A stretch of 64,000 nt of DNA, taken from contig NZ_CP041253.1 in assembly GCF_006575665.1 (NCBI RefSeq), forward strand, positions 3,385,001 through 3,449,000. Reading direction: 5' to 3'. A model generated the notes under the pieces. It searched no databases. It had not been told where the DNA came from and was given only the letters and a program-made list of their open reading frames with translations. Shown here one piece after another: positions 44,742 to 52,811 of this stretch (its first letter is position 1; each line of letters begins with the position of its first letter). This stretch comes from Echinicola soli. Lineage in GTDB: Bacteria; Bacteroidota; Bacteroidia; Cytophagales; Cyclobacteriaceae. Made by a program: the position numbers and the translations under genes.

Positions 44742-44771
44742 CGACGGTTGACAGTCGACTGTCAACCGTCG
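44742..44771. repeat. 30-base perfect palindrome after fbaA
   Basis: A perfect palindrome (arms of 15 bases, centre GTCGAC, arm core GACGGTTGACAGT) begins 8 bases after the fbaA stop. In RNA it would fold into a strong hairpin with about 13 usable pairs. It is not followed by a T-run, so termination of the classic kind is uncertain; it could be an RNA 3'-end stabiliser, a protein site or a mobile repeat. Confidence 0.6.
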
Positions 44772-44845
44772 TGGCTTATTGGTCAATAAATACCTGATAA
44801 ATTGCACTCCTTCCTTAATCGATGGGGTAGTGATGGGTACTTAGG

Positions 44846-44943
44846 CCGTCTCAGGAGTTTGTTTTAACGATATTTTGCCAAGGCATTTTCTGATGAAACT
44901 GCCAACGCTAAGTAGTTAAAAAACTTCTGAGGCGGTTTTTTTG
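44846..44943 (+). ncRNA. Possible structured RNA or terminator with long apical loop
   Basis: Near-complementary 15-base arms (44846-44860 and 44921-44935) enclose 60 bases and end in a T8 run (44936-44943). The layout fits a small transcript closed by an intrinsic terminator, or a palindromic repeat. No known RNA family is recognised; the type is tentative. Confidence 0.3.
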
Positions 44944-45130
44944 TGCCCAAAATTTTGATCAATAGGGTGTTTGCTCAGCTGGTTGTATGTGTCGATGTGG
45001 AAGCTGTTTGCAGGGTATTACAAATCTCCTGGTATCGAATGACCGGGATTGCCCCATAGGGATGTCAAAGGTACATATCCCGTCAGGTAGTACCCCTCAA
45101 CAATAAATAACTTAATAACCAATTTAAAAG

Positions 45131-46690
45131 ATGCAAAACCTATTGAAATTGTTCACCTATTGTGGGTTATTTGGAATGGCCTTTGGCTGTAACCAAGCCA
45201 CCGATGAAGAAATGGAAGTGAAAAACTATTGGCCTGAAGCTGGCGTGACGTACGAGATTTTTATCCAATCCTTTTACGATACGGATGGGGACGGGATTGG
45301 TGATATCAATGGCGTTACCGAGAAGCTCGATTATGTCGATGAGCTCGGTGCCAATGCCATTTGGTTTATGCCCTTGATGCCATCTCCTTCCTATCACAAA
45401 TACGATGTGACGGATTACAAAGCGATACATCCCGATTATGGTACGATGGAGGATTTCAAGAAAATGCTCGATGAGGCACATAAGCGGGATATAAAAGTGG
45501 TGATCGATATGATCATTAATCACACCAGTGACGAACATCCATGGTTTTTGGAAGCTAAGAAAGGACGGGATAATCCTTACAGGGACTACTATGTCTGGGC
45601 AAAATACGACACTATACAGGATTACCTGGACAAGAAAGAAGTGACGCTGGATAGTGACAATATCCGCCAGTGGCATGATCCGGGGCAGGGAGAGGATTAC
45701 TATTATGGGTTTTTTACCGGTGATATGCCTGATCTCAATTTTGATCATCCCAAGGTGCGGGAAGAGATTTATGAAATCGGCCGTTATTGGCTGGAAGAAG
45801 TGGGGGTGGATGGATTTAGATTGGATGCGGCCAAGCATATTTATCCGGATGAGCGTGCAACCGATAATCACGACTTTTGGAATGAATTTAGGGCCGAGAT
45901 GGAAGGAATCAAGCCGGATGTTTATTTGGTAGGAGAGGTGTACGATATGAAGGAGGTGGTGGCACCGTACCTGACCGGGCTGAGAGCATTGTTTAATTTT
46001 GATTTTCATTATACGTTGTTAGAATCTTATAAGAAACTGGACGGGATGCTTTTGGCAAAAAAACAGGCTGATATTTTGAATTTTTATAATGGTATTACCG
46101 ATGATTTTATCGATGCGACGATTTCTTCTAATCACGACCAGCCGAGGTTGCTCAACGAGCTCGGTAAAAATAAGGACAAGTTGAAACAGGCTATAGCCAT
46201 ATTGATGACCATGCCTGGGGCGCCATATATTTATTATGGTGAGGAAATCGGTATGTTGGGCCAAAAGCCTGACCCGAATATCCGTGAACCATTCCTTTGG
46301 GATGTGGTAGAAAAGGACGCAGGGCGGGCAAAATGGATAACGCCTAAATTTTCGACAGATAGCACTGTGACACCCTTGGCCGTCCAACGTAAAGATGCTG
46401 ATAGTTATTTTAACCATTATAAGCAGGTGATCCAGTTAAGGAATGCACATCCGGCACTGGCGATTGGAAGCCTGGAATTGCCAAAGGAGAAGTATCCCAA
46501 AGCGATAATGGCATACGAGAGGAAAACCGCAAGCCAGCAATTATTCGTTTTTCATAACCTGGGTAATAAGGTGGTGGAGGTGTCGCTTCCAGATAGTTTC
46601 AGCACTGAGGTGTACGCGTTGAAAGGAGCAAAAATACAAGGAGAGAAAATAACGCTTCCGGCATACTCAAGTGTTGTGTTAGGGAAATAA
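45131..46690 (+). CDS. GH13 alpha-amylase family lipoprotein (SusG-like)
   Basis: 519 residues. Lipoprotein cysteine C20 in GLFGMAFGC. The catalytic triad is intact: D232 (VDGFRLDAAK), E269 (LVGEVYD) and D336 (SSNHDQPR). DTDGDGIGDINGVTEKLDY carries a calcium-site-like loop and DMIINHTSDEHPWF is conserved region I. A short C-terminal beta-domain follows. Being lipidated, it probably sits on the outer membrane and produces malto-oligosaccharides for SusCD. It is separated from susE by the aldolase gene yet belongs functionally to the locus. An intrinsic terminator follows it. Confidence 0.93.
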   Translation: MQNLLKLFTYCGLFGMAFGCNQATDEEMEVKNYWPEAGVTYEIFIQSFYDTDGDGIGDINGVTEKLDYVDELGANAIWFMPLMPSPSYHKYDVTDYKAIHPDYGTMEDFKKMLDEAHKRDIKVVIDMIINHTSDEHPWFLEAKKGRDNPYRDYYVWAKYDTIQDYLDKKEVTLDSDNIRQWHDPGQGEDYYYGFFTGDMPDLNFDHPKVREEIYEIGRYWLEEVGVDGFRLDAAKHIYPDERATDNHDFWNEFRAEMEGIKPDVYLVGEVYDMKEVVAPYLTGLRALFNFDFHYTLLESYKKLDGMLLAKKQADILNFYNGITDDFIDATISSNHDQPRLLNELGKNKDKLKQAIAILMTMPGAPYIYYGEEIGMLGQKPDPNIREPFLWDVVEKDAGRAKWITPKFSTDSTVTPLAVQRKDADSYFNHYKQVIQLRNAHPALAIGSLELPKEKYPKAIMAYERKTASQQLFVFHNLGNKVVEVSLPDSFSTEVYALKGAKIQGEKITLPAYSSVVLGK

Positions 46691-46698
46691 ATGTTACT

Positions 46699-46723
46699 AA
46701 AAGCGGGCTTCGGCCTGCTTTTT
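46699..46723 (+). terminator. Intrinsic terminator with UUCG loop after the GH13 gene
   Basis: AAAAGCGGGC (46699-46708), loop TTCG, then GCCTGCTTTT (46713-46722), with one G-T pair, followed by another T. It lies 8 bases after the GH13 stop. The UUCG tetraloop makes the hairpin especially stable. Confidence 0.85.
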
Positions 46724-46837
46724 ACCATTTTTTGACTTCAATTTTTCAAATTGAGGAATTTTATGACAATGAATTTTCAATTTTTTCAATCCTTTATGCC
46801 GCAGCTGTGGAGCCGATCTTTACATGGATACCTATGA

Positions 46838-46874
46838 TTGCTTTTTAAATTTTAACGAGTAAATTTGTTACTCG
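46838..46874 (+). promoter_or_regulatory. Promoter with overlapping palindromic operator for the wHTH/NTase-like gene
   Basis: TTG (46838-46840), a 19-base spacer and TAAATTTG (46860-46867) form a good promoter. A perfect inverted repeat, CGAGTAA-ATTTG-TTACTCG (46856-46874), covers the -7 box and the predicted start near 46871. A regulator bound here would block transcription, and the encoded winged-helix protein is the obvious candidate. Confidence 0.65.
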
Positions 46875-46912
46875 CAATTCGCTACTTTTATTGATCCATT
46901 TGAAAAACTTTC

Positions 46913-47422
46913 ATGCTAGATATACTGATTACATCTAAAACCCGGGTAAAATTGCTGATCAAATTTTTTACCCACGAAGCCAATAAAGGATATTTGCGTG
47001 GATTGGCGGAAGAGTTTAATGAATCTACCAATTCTGTGAGGGTAGAGCTGAACAGGCTGTCGGAGGCAGGAATTTTGGTTTCTGAACATGAGGGAAACAC
47101 CAAGTCGTATTCTGCCAATAAAAAGCATCCGCTTTTTCAAGAAATGAAAAACCTCGTTGCCAAATACCTGGGGTTGGACAGGTTGGTGGAGGTGGTGATC
47201 GATAAGCTGGGAAATGTGGAGAAGGCAATTGTTGTGGGTGATTACGCTAAGGGTATTGATAGTGGTGTCATCGAACTGGTATTGGTGGGAAGGGAGATCA
47301 ATAAGGAGTATCTTGAGTTTCTCATCGAAAAGGCGGAGGCGAAAATTAACAGAAAAGTAAAGGTGGTGATTTATGAAAAAGAGCCGGAGGGAATAAATGG
47401 TATGTTGCTGCTGGAATTGTAG
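46913..47422 (+). CDS. Winged-helix protein with degenerate nucleotidyltransferase-like domain
   Basis: 169 residues. Residues about 1-68 form an ArsR-like winged helix (LRGLAEEFNESTNSVRVELN, LSEAGILVSEHEGNTKSY). Residues about 88-165 recall a minimal nucleotidyltransferase: VGDYAKGIDSGVIELVLVG aligns with the GS(Y)ARG..SDIDLxV motif, but the first metal aspartate is missing and E121 stands for the second, so catalysis is doubtful. Similar two-domain proteins occur near capsule and surface-glycan loci of Bacteroidota. It is a single gene with a palindrome across its own promoter, suggesting autoregulation. Target genes unknown. Confidence 0.75.
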   Translation: MLDILITSKTRVKLLIKFFTHEANKGYLRGLAEEFNESTNSVRVELNRLSEAGILVSEHEGNTKSYSANKKHPLFQEMKNLVAKYLGLDRLVEVVIDKLGNVEKAIVVGDYAKGIDSGVIELVLVGREINKEYLEFLIEKAEAKINRKVKVVIYEKEPEGINGMLLLEL

Positions 47423-47807
47423 TAGACTGTCCAGAAGAACTGAAAGAGCAATAAAATCAGTTAGTTTGGAGGTGTGAGCGTAGCACTGTTGCAGTGTGCC
47501 CTGTCTGGCCGCCAGATAAAGCCGAAAACTAAAGAAAAGTGGCGGATTCACAGAATATTTTTTATTTAGGTGATCAACGTGTAAGATTTTGTTTGTCAGA
47601 AGGTTATTCCTAGAGGTTTTCCCCATAACCATTTTTGTTTTCTAGTAGTGTGGCGGAATTACCTTTGGTGATGTGATTGAACTCAGCTAATTGCCGTCAA
47701 GAAAGACATACTTTCATCAAAAAAAAAGCTATTTTTGAAATTGCATTGGAACTGGAAAAAAAGAGGTGAAAAATCAATTTTGATTTGGTACCGAAAAAAG
47801 TTTAAAT
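47423..47807. other. Intergenic region before rpiB
   Basis: 385 bases with no gene. It starts with a degenerate dispersed repeat (47434-47470) shared with 20847-20859 and 27234-27269. A run of nine A at 47721-47729 lies before rpiB. No clear TAnnTTTG promoter for the pentose phosphate operon is seen. Confidence 0.4.
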
Positions 47808-48263
47808 ATGAAAATAGGAATCGCGGCAGATCACGGAGGATTTGATCAAAAACAGGAACTGTTTGAATACCTTAAGAGCAATGGTCATGATGTGACTGAT
47901 TTTGGAGCTTTTGAATTTGATGAATCGGATGATTATCCTGATAAAGTAAAGCCACTGGCCATTGCTGTCTCCAAAGGAGAGATCCAGAAGGGCATTGCGA
48001 TATGTGGTAGCGGAGTAGGGGTGACCGTAGCTGCTAACAAGGTGCCTGGTGTGAGAGCGGCCTTGATCACAGAGCCATACAGTGCCCATCAAGGAGTGGA
48101 GCATGATAATATGAATCTTATGTGTCTGGGAGGAAGAGTGATGGGAGGAGTGGTACTCAAGGAGCTGGTGGAAATTTTTATCACGGCCGAATATGTCGAA
48201 GAAGAGCGTTTTCAGCGACGATTGAGAAAAGTCCGGGACTTGGAAAATGAATTCCGAAAATAA
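47808..48263 (+). CDS. rpiB: Ribose 5-phosphate isomerase B
   Basis: 151 residues. IGIAADHGGFDQKQEL and CGSGVGVTVAANKVPGVRAA are the RpiB/LacAB signatures, with the active-site cysteine and histidine in ICGSG and AADHG. DNMNLMCLGGRVMG closes the phosphate site. It interconverts ribulose 5-phosphate and ribose 5-phosphate. As first gene of the unit with gnd, zwf and pgl, it takes the product of 6-phosphogluconate dehydrogenase to ribose 5-phosphate. Confidence 0.94.
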   Translation: MKIGIAADHGGFDQKQELFEYLKSNGHDVTDFGAFEFDESDDYPDKVKPLAIAVSKGEIQKGIAICGSGVGVTVAANKVPGVRAALITEPYSAHQGVEHDNMNLMCLGGRVMGGVVLKELVEIFITAEYVEEERFQRRLRKVRDLENEFRK

Positions 48264-48303
48264 CGCATAACAAACAACGAAGTAGAATTACAACAAGAAT
48301 AGA

Positions 48304-49701
48304 ATGAAACAATTCGACTTTGGAATTGTCGGACTGGGTGTAATGGGAAAAAACCTCCTGCTCAATATGGCCGATCATGGCTTTTCAGTGGCCGGCTTAG
48401 ACCTGGATCAAGAAAAGGCCAATTCCCTTGAAAAAGAAGCCGAGGCAGCCCAAGATATAAAAGGATTTATAGCAGCTGAAAAATTCATCTCTTCCCTAAA
48501 AAGTCCAAGGGCGATCATGCTTTTGGTACCGGCAGGCAAGCCGGTAGATGCAGCCATAGGTTCACTTTTGCCGTTGTTGGATAAGGATGACATTGTAGTG
48601 GACGGTGGAAATAGCTATTTCCTGGATACGGAACGTCGATTTACTGAATTGGCCAAAAAGAATATCCATTTCTTTGGGATGGGGATCTCAGGAGGTGAAA
48701 AAGGTGCCCGATTTGGTCCCAGTATGATGCCAGGAGGAGATGCCCAGGCTTATGAGCGACTTCGGTCGATTTTTGAAGCCATTGCGGCCAAAGTAGATGG
48801 TGAACCTTGTGTGACTTACCTAGGGAAAGGCGCTGCGGGAAACTATGTGAAAATGGTTCATAATGGTATTGAATATGGCATCATGCAGTTGATTGCCGAA
48901 GCCTACGATATCATGAAGCAGGGACTGGGATATCCCGATGATAAGATCCAGGAGATTTTCGAATCATGGAACAGTACCGAGCTGCAGTCCTTTTTAGTGG
49001 AAATTACAGGATTGATCCTGAAGAAGAAAGATGAGGAAACGGGCCAGCAGCTCCTGACGCTTATCTCAGATCAGGCAAGATCCAAAGGTACCGGGAAATG
49101 GACCAGTCAAGATGCCATGGATCTACAGGCTCCAGTGCCTATAATTGATATGGCCGTTTTGATGCGCGATATTTCAAAATATAAGGAAGAGCGGGTAGAA
49201 GCAGCCAAAACACTTACATGGGCAGGAGAGGTGGAAACGGATACCAATACCGAAATGCTTAAAAATGCTCTTTATTTTGCGATGATCAATGCCTATGCCC
49301 AGGGAATGGTACAACTTCGACTGGCCTCTGAAGCCTATGGATATGGGCTTAATCTGGAGGAAGTGGCCAAAATATGGCGAGGTGGATGTATTATCCGTGC
49401 GGCTTGCCTGGAAGATTTCCGGAAGGCCTTTATAAAAGCACCTGAATTGCCGAATTTGTTATTGGACAAAGAAATCGGCGCGAGCCTGGTGGCCCGTCAA
49501 AAAGACATCAGGGCAGTAGTGAAAGTAGCGGTGGAAAAAGGAATTCCGGTACCAGCATTTATGGCCGCCATTAGCTATTTTGATGCTTACCGCAGTGAGC
49601 GATTATCCACCAATGTGATCCAGGCCCAACGCGATTTCTTTGGTGCACATCAATTTGAACGAATAGATAGAGAAGGAGTGTTTCATGCCCAATGGGAATA
49701 A
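48304..49701 (+). CDS. gnd: 6-phosphogluconate dehydrogenase (decarboxylating)
   Basis: 465 residues, the long dimeric form. The NADP fold is FGIVGLGVMGKNLLLNMADH; catalytic and substrate residues appear in GISGGEKGARFGPSMMPGG, the KMVHNGIEYGIMQLIAEAY block (lysine and Glu) and the C-terminal region with Arg/His in FFGAHQFER. Oxidises 6-phosphogluconate to ribulose 5-phosphate, CO2 and NAD(P)H. It lies 40 bases after rpiB and 28 before zwf. Confidence 0.96.
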   Translation: MKQFDFGIVGLGVMGKNLLLNMADHGFSVAGLDLDQEKANSLEKEAEAAQDIKGFIAAEKFISSLKSPRAIMLLVPAGKPVDAAIGSLLPLLDKDDIVVDGGNSYFLDTERRFTELAKKNIHFFGMGISGGEKGARFGPSMMPGGDAQAYERLRSIFEAIAAKVDGEPCVTYLGKGAAGNYVKMVHNGIEYGIMQLIAEAYDIMKQGLGYPDDKIQEIFESWNSTELQSFLVEITGLILKKKDEETGQQLLTLISDQARSKGTGKWTSQDAMDLQAPVPIIDMAVLMRDISKYKEERVEAAKTLTWAGEVETDTNTEMLKNALYFAMINAYAQGMVQLRLASEAYGYGLNLEEVAKIWRGGCIIRAACLEDFRKAFIKAPELPNLLLDKEIGASLVARQKDIRAVVKVAVEKGIPVPAFMAAISYFDAYRSERLSTNVIQAQRDFFGAHQFERIDREGVFHAQWE

Positions 49702-49729
49702 ATGACCTGAAAAAGCTTTTGATACAATT

Positions 49730-51247
49730 ATGAGTGAAAAAATAAAAACAACCAAAAAAGCAGCACCCACCGTCATCGTAATCTTTGGAGGTACAGGAGA
49801 CTTGGCCAAGCGAAAGCTGGTACCGGCTTTTTATAACCTGTATCTGGATGGTTGGATGCCCAATAAATTTGCCATCATCGGTTTAGGACGAACTGAACTG
49901 GACGATACATCCTATAGAAAAAGGCTGTTTGATGGTCTTGCAGAATTTTCAAGGAATGGTAAGCCTACAAAGGAAAAATGGGAAGCGTTCAATCCTACAA
50001 TCAATTATTTTCAATCGAACATCAATGATGAAAAAGCTTATCAAGACCTTACAGCCAAACTAGATAAAATCGATGAGGAATGGGGCGAAAGAGCGAACAG
50101 GCTGTTTTACCTTTCCGTGGCACCGCGTTTTATAGAGACTGTAACACTAAACCTTAAAAACTCGGGATTGGCGAGCAATGAGGTCAAAGACCGGATCATT
50201 ATCGAAAAACCTTTTGGCACCAATAAGGAAACGGCCATTGAGCTGAACAATATGCTGAGAAGGACATTCCAAGAGGAGCAGATCTATCGGATAGACCACT
50301 ACCTGGGTAAAGAAACTGTCCAAAACATATTGGCTTTCCGTTTTGCCAATGCCCTTTTTGAGCCATTGTGGAATCGTAATTATATCGATTACGTCCAGAT
50401 TACAGTGGCAGAACAAGTGGGCGTAGAAGACCGAGGCGGCTATTACGAAGGATCAGGAGCCCTCAGGGACATGATCCAAAACCACCTCTTGCAGATTTTG
50501 ACCATGGTGGCCATGGAGGCTCCCGTGTCGTTTGATGCGGAGGAAATCCGAAATAGAAAGGCTGATGTCCTCCGTGCTGTAAGGAGGATAAAAGCAGAGG
50601 ACGTGCATAAATACGCCGTCAGGGGGCAATATGGGCCAGGCTGGGTAGAGGGCAAGAAGGTGCCTGGATATCGAGAAGAAAGCGGTGTGGATAAAAGCTC
50701 CGGCACTGAAACCTACGCTGCAATTAAGTTTTACTTGGACAATTGGAGATGGCAAGGGGTTCCGTTTTACCTCAGGACCGGTAAAAGGATGCCTGTGAAA
50801 ACCTCTTCAGTGACCATTCATTTCAGACCGGTGCCTCACAGTACATTCTCCAGGGAACAAGCAGATAGTGTGATGCCAAACAGGCTCACAATCAACCTAC
50901 AACCGCAGATGGATATCAGGTTACGCTTTACTGTAAAGCGACACGGTCTCGAAATGAACCTTAACCAAGCTGATATGATCTATGATTATGACGCTTGCAG
51001 CACACAGACTCCCGAAGCCTATGAAACCTTGCTTTTGGATGCCATGAGAGGTGATCCTACCTTGTTTATGCGGTCGGATCAAGTAGAGGAGGCATGGGAT
51101 GTGATTGATTCCATCTTGGAAGTTTGGGAAAACAGGCCTTCACTGGATTTTCCCAATTATGCTTCCGGAGCTTGGGGACCAGAAAATGCAGAAGCGCTGA
51201 TTGCCAAAGACGGCCATGTATGGGCGCTAAACCTACAAAAAGATTAA
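49730..51247 (+). CDS. zwf: Glucose-6-phosphate 1-dehydrogenase
   Basis: 505 residues. The coenzyme fold is [20 protein letters not shown]; the active-site signature [14 protein letters not shown] carries the histidine and lysine. [15 protein letters not shown] is the usual catalytic-lysine region. It oxidises glucose 6-phosphate to 6-phosphogluconolactone, the entry to the oxidative pentose phosphate route. pgl starts 3 bases after its stop. Confidence 0.96.
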   Translation: MSEKIKTTKKAAPTVIVIFGGTGDLAKRKLVPAFYNLYLDGWMPNKFAIIGLGRTELDDTSYRKRLFDGLAEFSRNGKPTKEKWEAFNPTINYFQSNINDEKAYQDLTAKLDKIDEEWGERANRLFYLSVAPRFIETVTLNLKNSGLASNEVKDRIIIEKPFGTNKETAIELNNMLRRTFQEEQIYRIDHYLGKETVQNILAFRFANALFEPLWNRNYIDYVQITVAEQVGVEDRGGYYEGSGALRDMIQNHLLQILTMVAMEAPVSFDAEEIRNRKADVLRAVRRIKAEDVHKYAVRGQYGPGWVEGKKVPGYREESGVDKSSGTETYAAIKFYLDNWRWQGVPFYLRTGKRMPVKTSSVTIHFRPVPHSTFSREQADSVMPNRLTINLQPQMDIRLRFTVKRHGLEMNLNQADMIYDYDACSTQTPEAYETLLLDAMRGDPTLFMRSDQVEEAWDVIDSILEVWENRPSLDFPNYASGAWGPENAEALIAKDGHVWALNLQKD

Positions 51248-51250
51248 TTC

Positions 51251-51979
51251 ATGATGATCCAAATAGAAAAAGATCCAGCCAAACTAGGTGAGGTAGCCGC
51301 TGAACTTTTCGTGAAATCAGCAAAGGCTGCCATCGAAGCAACAGGAAAATTCAATGTGGCCCTAACAGGTGGGAGTTCACCCAAGGGCCTCTATGGGCTT
51401 TTGGCTGAGGAAAAATACAAGTCCCAAGTAGATTGGGAAAAAGTATTTGTCTTTTGGGGCGATGAGCGCTGGGTGTCTCTTGACGACGAACAAAGTAACG
51501 CGGGGATGGCTTATGAAATGCTATTGAACCATGTGCCGGTGCCGGAAGGACATATTTTCCCGATGTGGGCAGCAGGGATAACCCCTGAGGCAAGGGCACA
51601 GGAGTATACCGGTTACCTCAAGAAGGAACTTGGTGAAGAAGGTGTTTTTGACCTGATTTTATTGGGAATGGGAGATGATGGACATTGTGCATCCTTATTT
51701 CCAGGAACTGCCGTACTGAAAGAGGAAAACAAATGGGTGGAAGGTTATTTTCTAAAATCCAAGGATATCCATCGCATTACCTTGACAGCACCGTTGATCA
51801 ACAAGGCCAAGAAAATTGTCTTTTTTGTATTTGGAGACAACAAGGCAGCGGCACTATATGAGGTGCTGGAAGGAGAGCGAAATCCCACACAATATCCTTC
51901 ACAAATGATCCAGCCCATAGACGGAGAAGTGCAGTGGCTGGTGGATGAAGCCGCGGCCAGCAAGCTCAAGAATGTTTAA
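51251..51979 (+). CDS. pgl: 6-phosphogluconolactonase (NagB/DevB type)
   Basis: 242 residues, starting MM (either ATG could be used). NVALTGGSSPKGLYGLLAE, VFVFWGDERWVSLDDEQSN and DLILLGMGDDGHCASLFPGT are the DevB-type lactonase motifs; the GDDGH block is the active site. It hydrolyses the product of Zwf to 6-phosphogluconate. It is the last gene of the rpiB-gnd-zwf-pgl unit, followed by a strong terminator. Confidence 0.95.
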   Translation: MMIQIEKDPAKLGEVAAELFVKSAKAAIEATGKFNVALTGGSSPKGLYGLLAEEKYKSQVDWEKVFVFWGDERWVSLDDEQSNAGMAYEMLLNHVPVPEGHIFPMWAAGITPEARAQEYTGYLKKELGEEGVFDLILLGMGDDGHCASLFPGTAVLKEENKWVEGYFLKSKDIHRITLTAPLINKAKKIVFFVFGDNKAAALYEVLEGERNPTQYPSQMIQPIDGEVQWLVDEAAASKLKNV

Positions 51980-52016
51980 TGAATGATCATGCAAATATTA
52001 TTTTAGTATAAAGGAT

Positions 52017-52044
52017 AAAAAAGGAGGTGCTTACCTCCTTTTTT
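52017..52044 (+). terminator. Intrinsic terminator after pgl
   Basis: AAAAAAGGAGGT (52017-52028) and ACCTCCTTTTTT (52033-52044) form a perfect 12-bp stem with a GCTT loop, 37 bases after the pgl stop. The 3' arm ends in T6, so it terminates the pentose phosphate transcript. Confidence 0.9.
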
Positions 52045-52112
52045 ATTGCTATTTTAAGAGAGAATCTATAGATGATGATAATAGACTAACGATCCATACT
52101 TGAATTTCAAAC

Positions 52113-52397
52113 ATGATAGTCAAAAATAGTAATGATGGTAAAAAAGGCTTTTTTGTAGCCATGGAAGATGACGAAGAGGCCGGGCAAATGACCTTTACCT
52201 TTGCCGGAACGGGCCGATTAATTATCGACCACACAGAAGTGAATCCTGATTTTAAGGGACAGGGAGTGGGAAAATTGATGCTGATGAACTTGGTGGATTT
52301 TGCCAGGGAGAATCAGTATAAAGTCATTCCGCTGTGTCCTTTTGCAAAGTCTGTTTTTAGCAAAGAGGAAAAGATCAGGGATGTGCTTTTTAGCTAG
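52113..52397 (+). CDS. Small GNAT-fold N-acetyltransferase (YjdJ/NATD1-like)
   Basis: 94 residues, a single short GNAT domain. IIDHTEVNPDFKGQGVGKLM carries the acetyl-CoA pyrophosphate loop GQGVG, and YKVIPLCPFAKSVFSK is the C-terminal signature of the small Gcn5-like family to which YjdJ and NATD1 belong. The substrate is unknown. It stands alone after the pentose phosphate terminator. Confidence 0.88.
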   Translation: MIVKNSNDGKKGFFVAMEDDEEAGQMTFTFAGTGRLIIDHTEVNPDFKGQGVGKLMLMNLVDFARENQYKVIPLCPFAKSVFSKEEKIRDVLFS

Positions 52398-52811
52398 GAA
52401 TTAGCACCTTGGGTTTATAACAATCCCTGAGAGATTCTTTAAGATTGGTATGCAGGTAAATACTAAGAGAGGAATCAAAATTCTTAATCTTATCGGTAGT
52501 GGTTTTTTCTATCCGCTTGAGGAGGATAAGCTCCATTGGATGATTTTTTTTTGTGATTATACGGAATTGTGCAAGTAATCAAATTCATTAGAAGTAAGTC
52601 CACGAATTGCTACGATTTTTTTTATGTTAATCATTGATTGATATAAGGCAGTTTGCTGAATATTCTCAAACTGGCAGAAAAGGGTATAATCATACTTTTT
52701 TTTAAGCAGTATTCAATTATATAATTATCTTTAGGGATATCTCTTTTCGTATAGGCTGTTCGGAAGTTTATAGGAAGAAAAAATAAACCCGTTTAAATTA
52801 ACCACCTTAAA
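52398..52811. other. Intergenic region before the Gfo/Idh/MocA gene
   Basis: 414 AT-rich bases without a gene. A near-consensus -7 box TATCTTTA (52726-52733) could serve the downstream oxidoreductase with an 70-80-base leader; the -33 element is unclear. Long A/T runs otherwise, nothing recognised. Confidence 0.4.

Larger units (their letters stand above)
44735..45130. other. Intergenic region between fbaA and the GH13 amylase
   Basis: 396 bases with no gene. It holds the 30-base palindrome and, further on, a second structure: CCGTCTCAGGAGTTT at 44846-44860 pairs with AAACTTCTGAGGCGG at 44921-44935 (13 of 15), followed by eight T. This could be a terminator with a 60-base apical region, or the ends of a small non-coding RNA or repeat. 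The GH13 promoter is not clear. Confidence 0.5.

Noticed and set aside
45167..46009. 280-codon minus-strand open frame opposite GH13
   Set aside because: Antisense to an intact catalytic gene; Ile/His-rich composition typical of a shadow frame.
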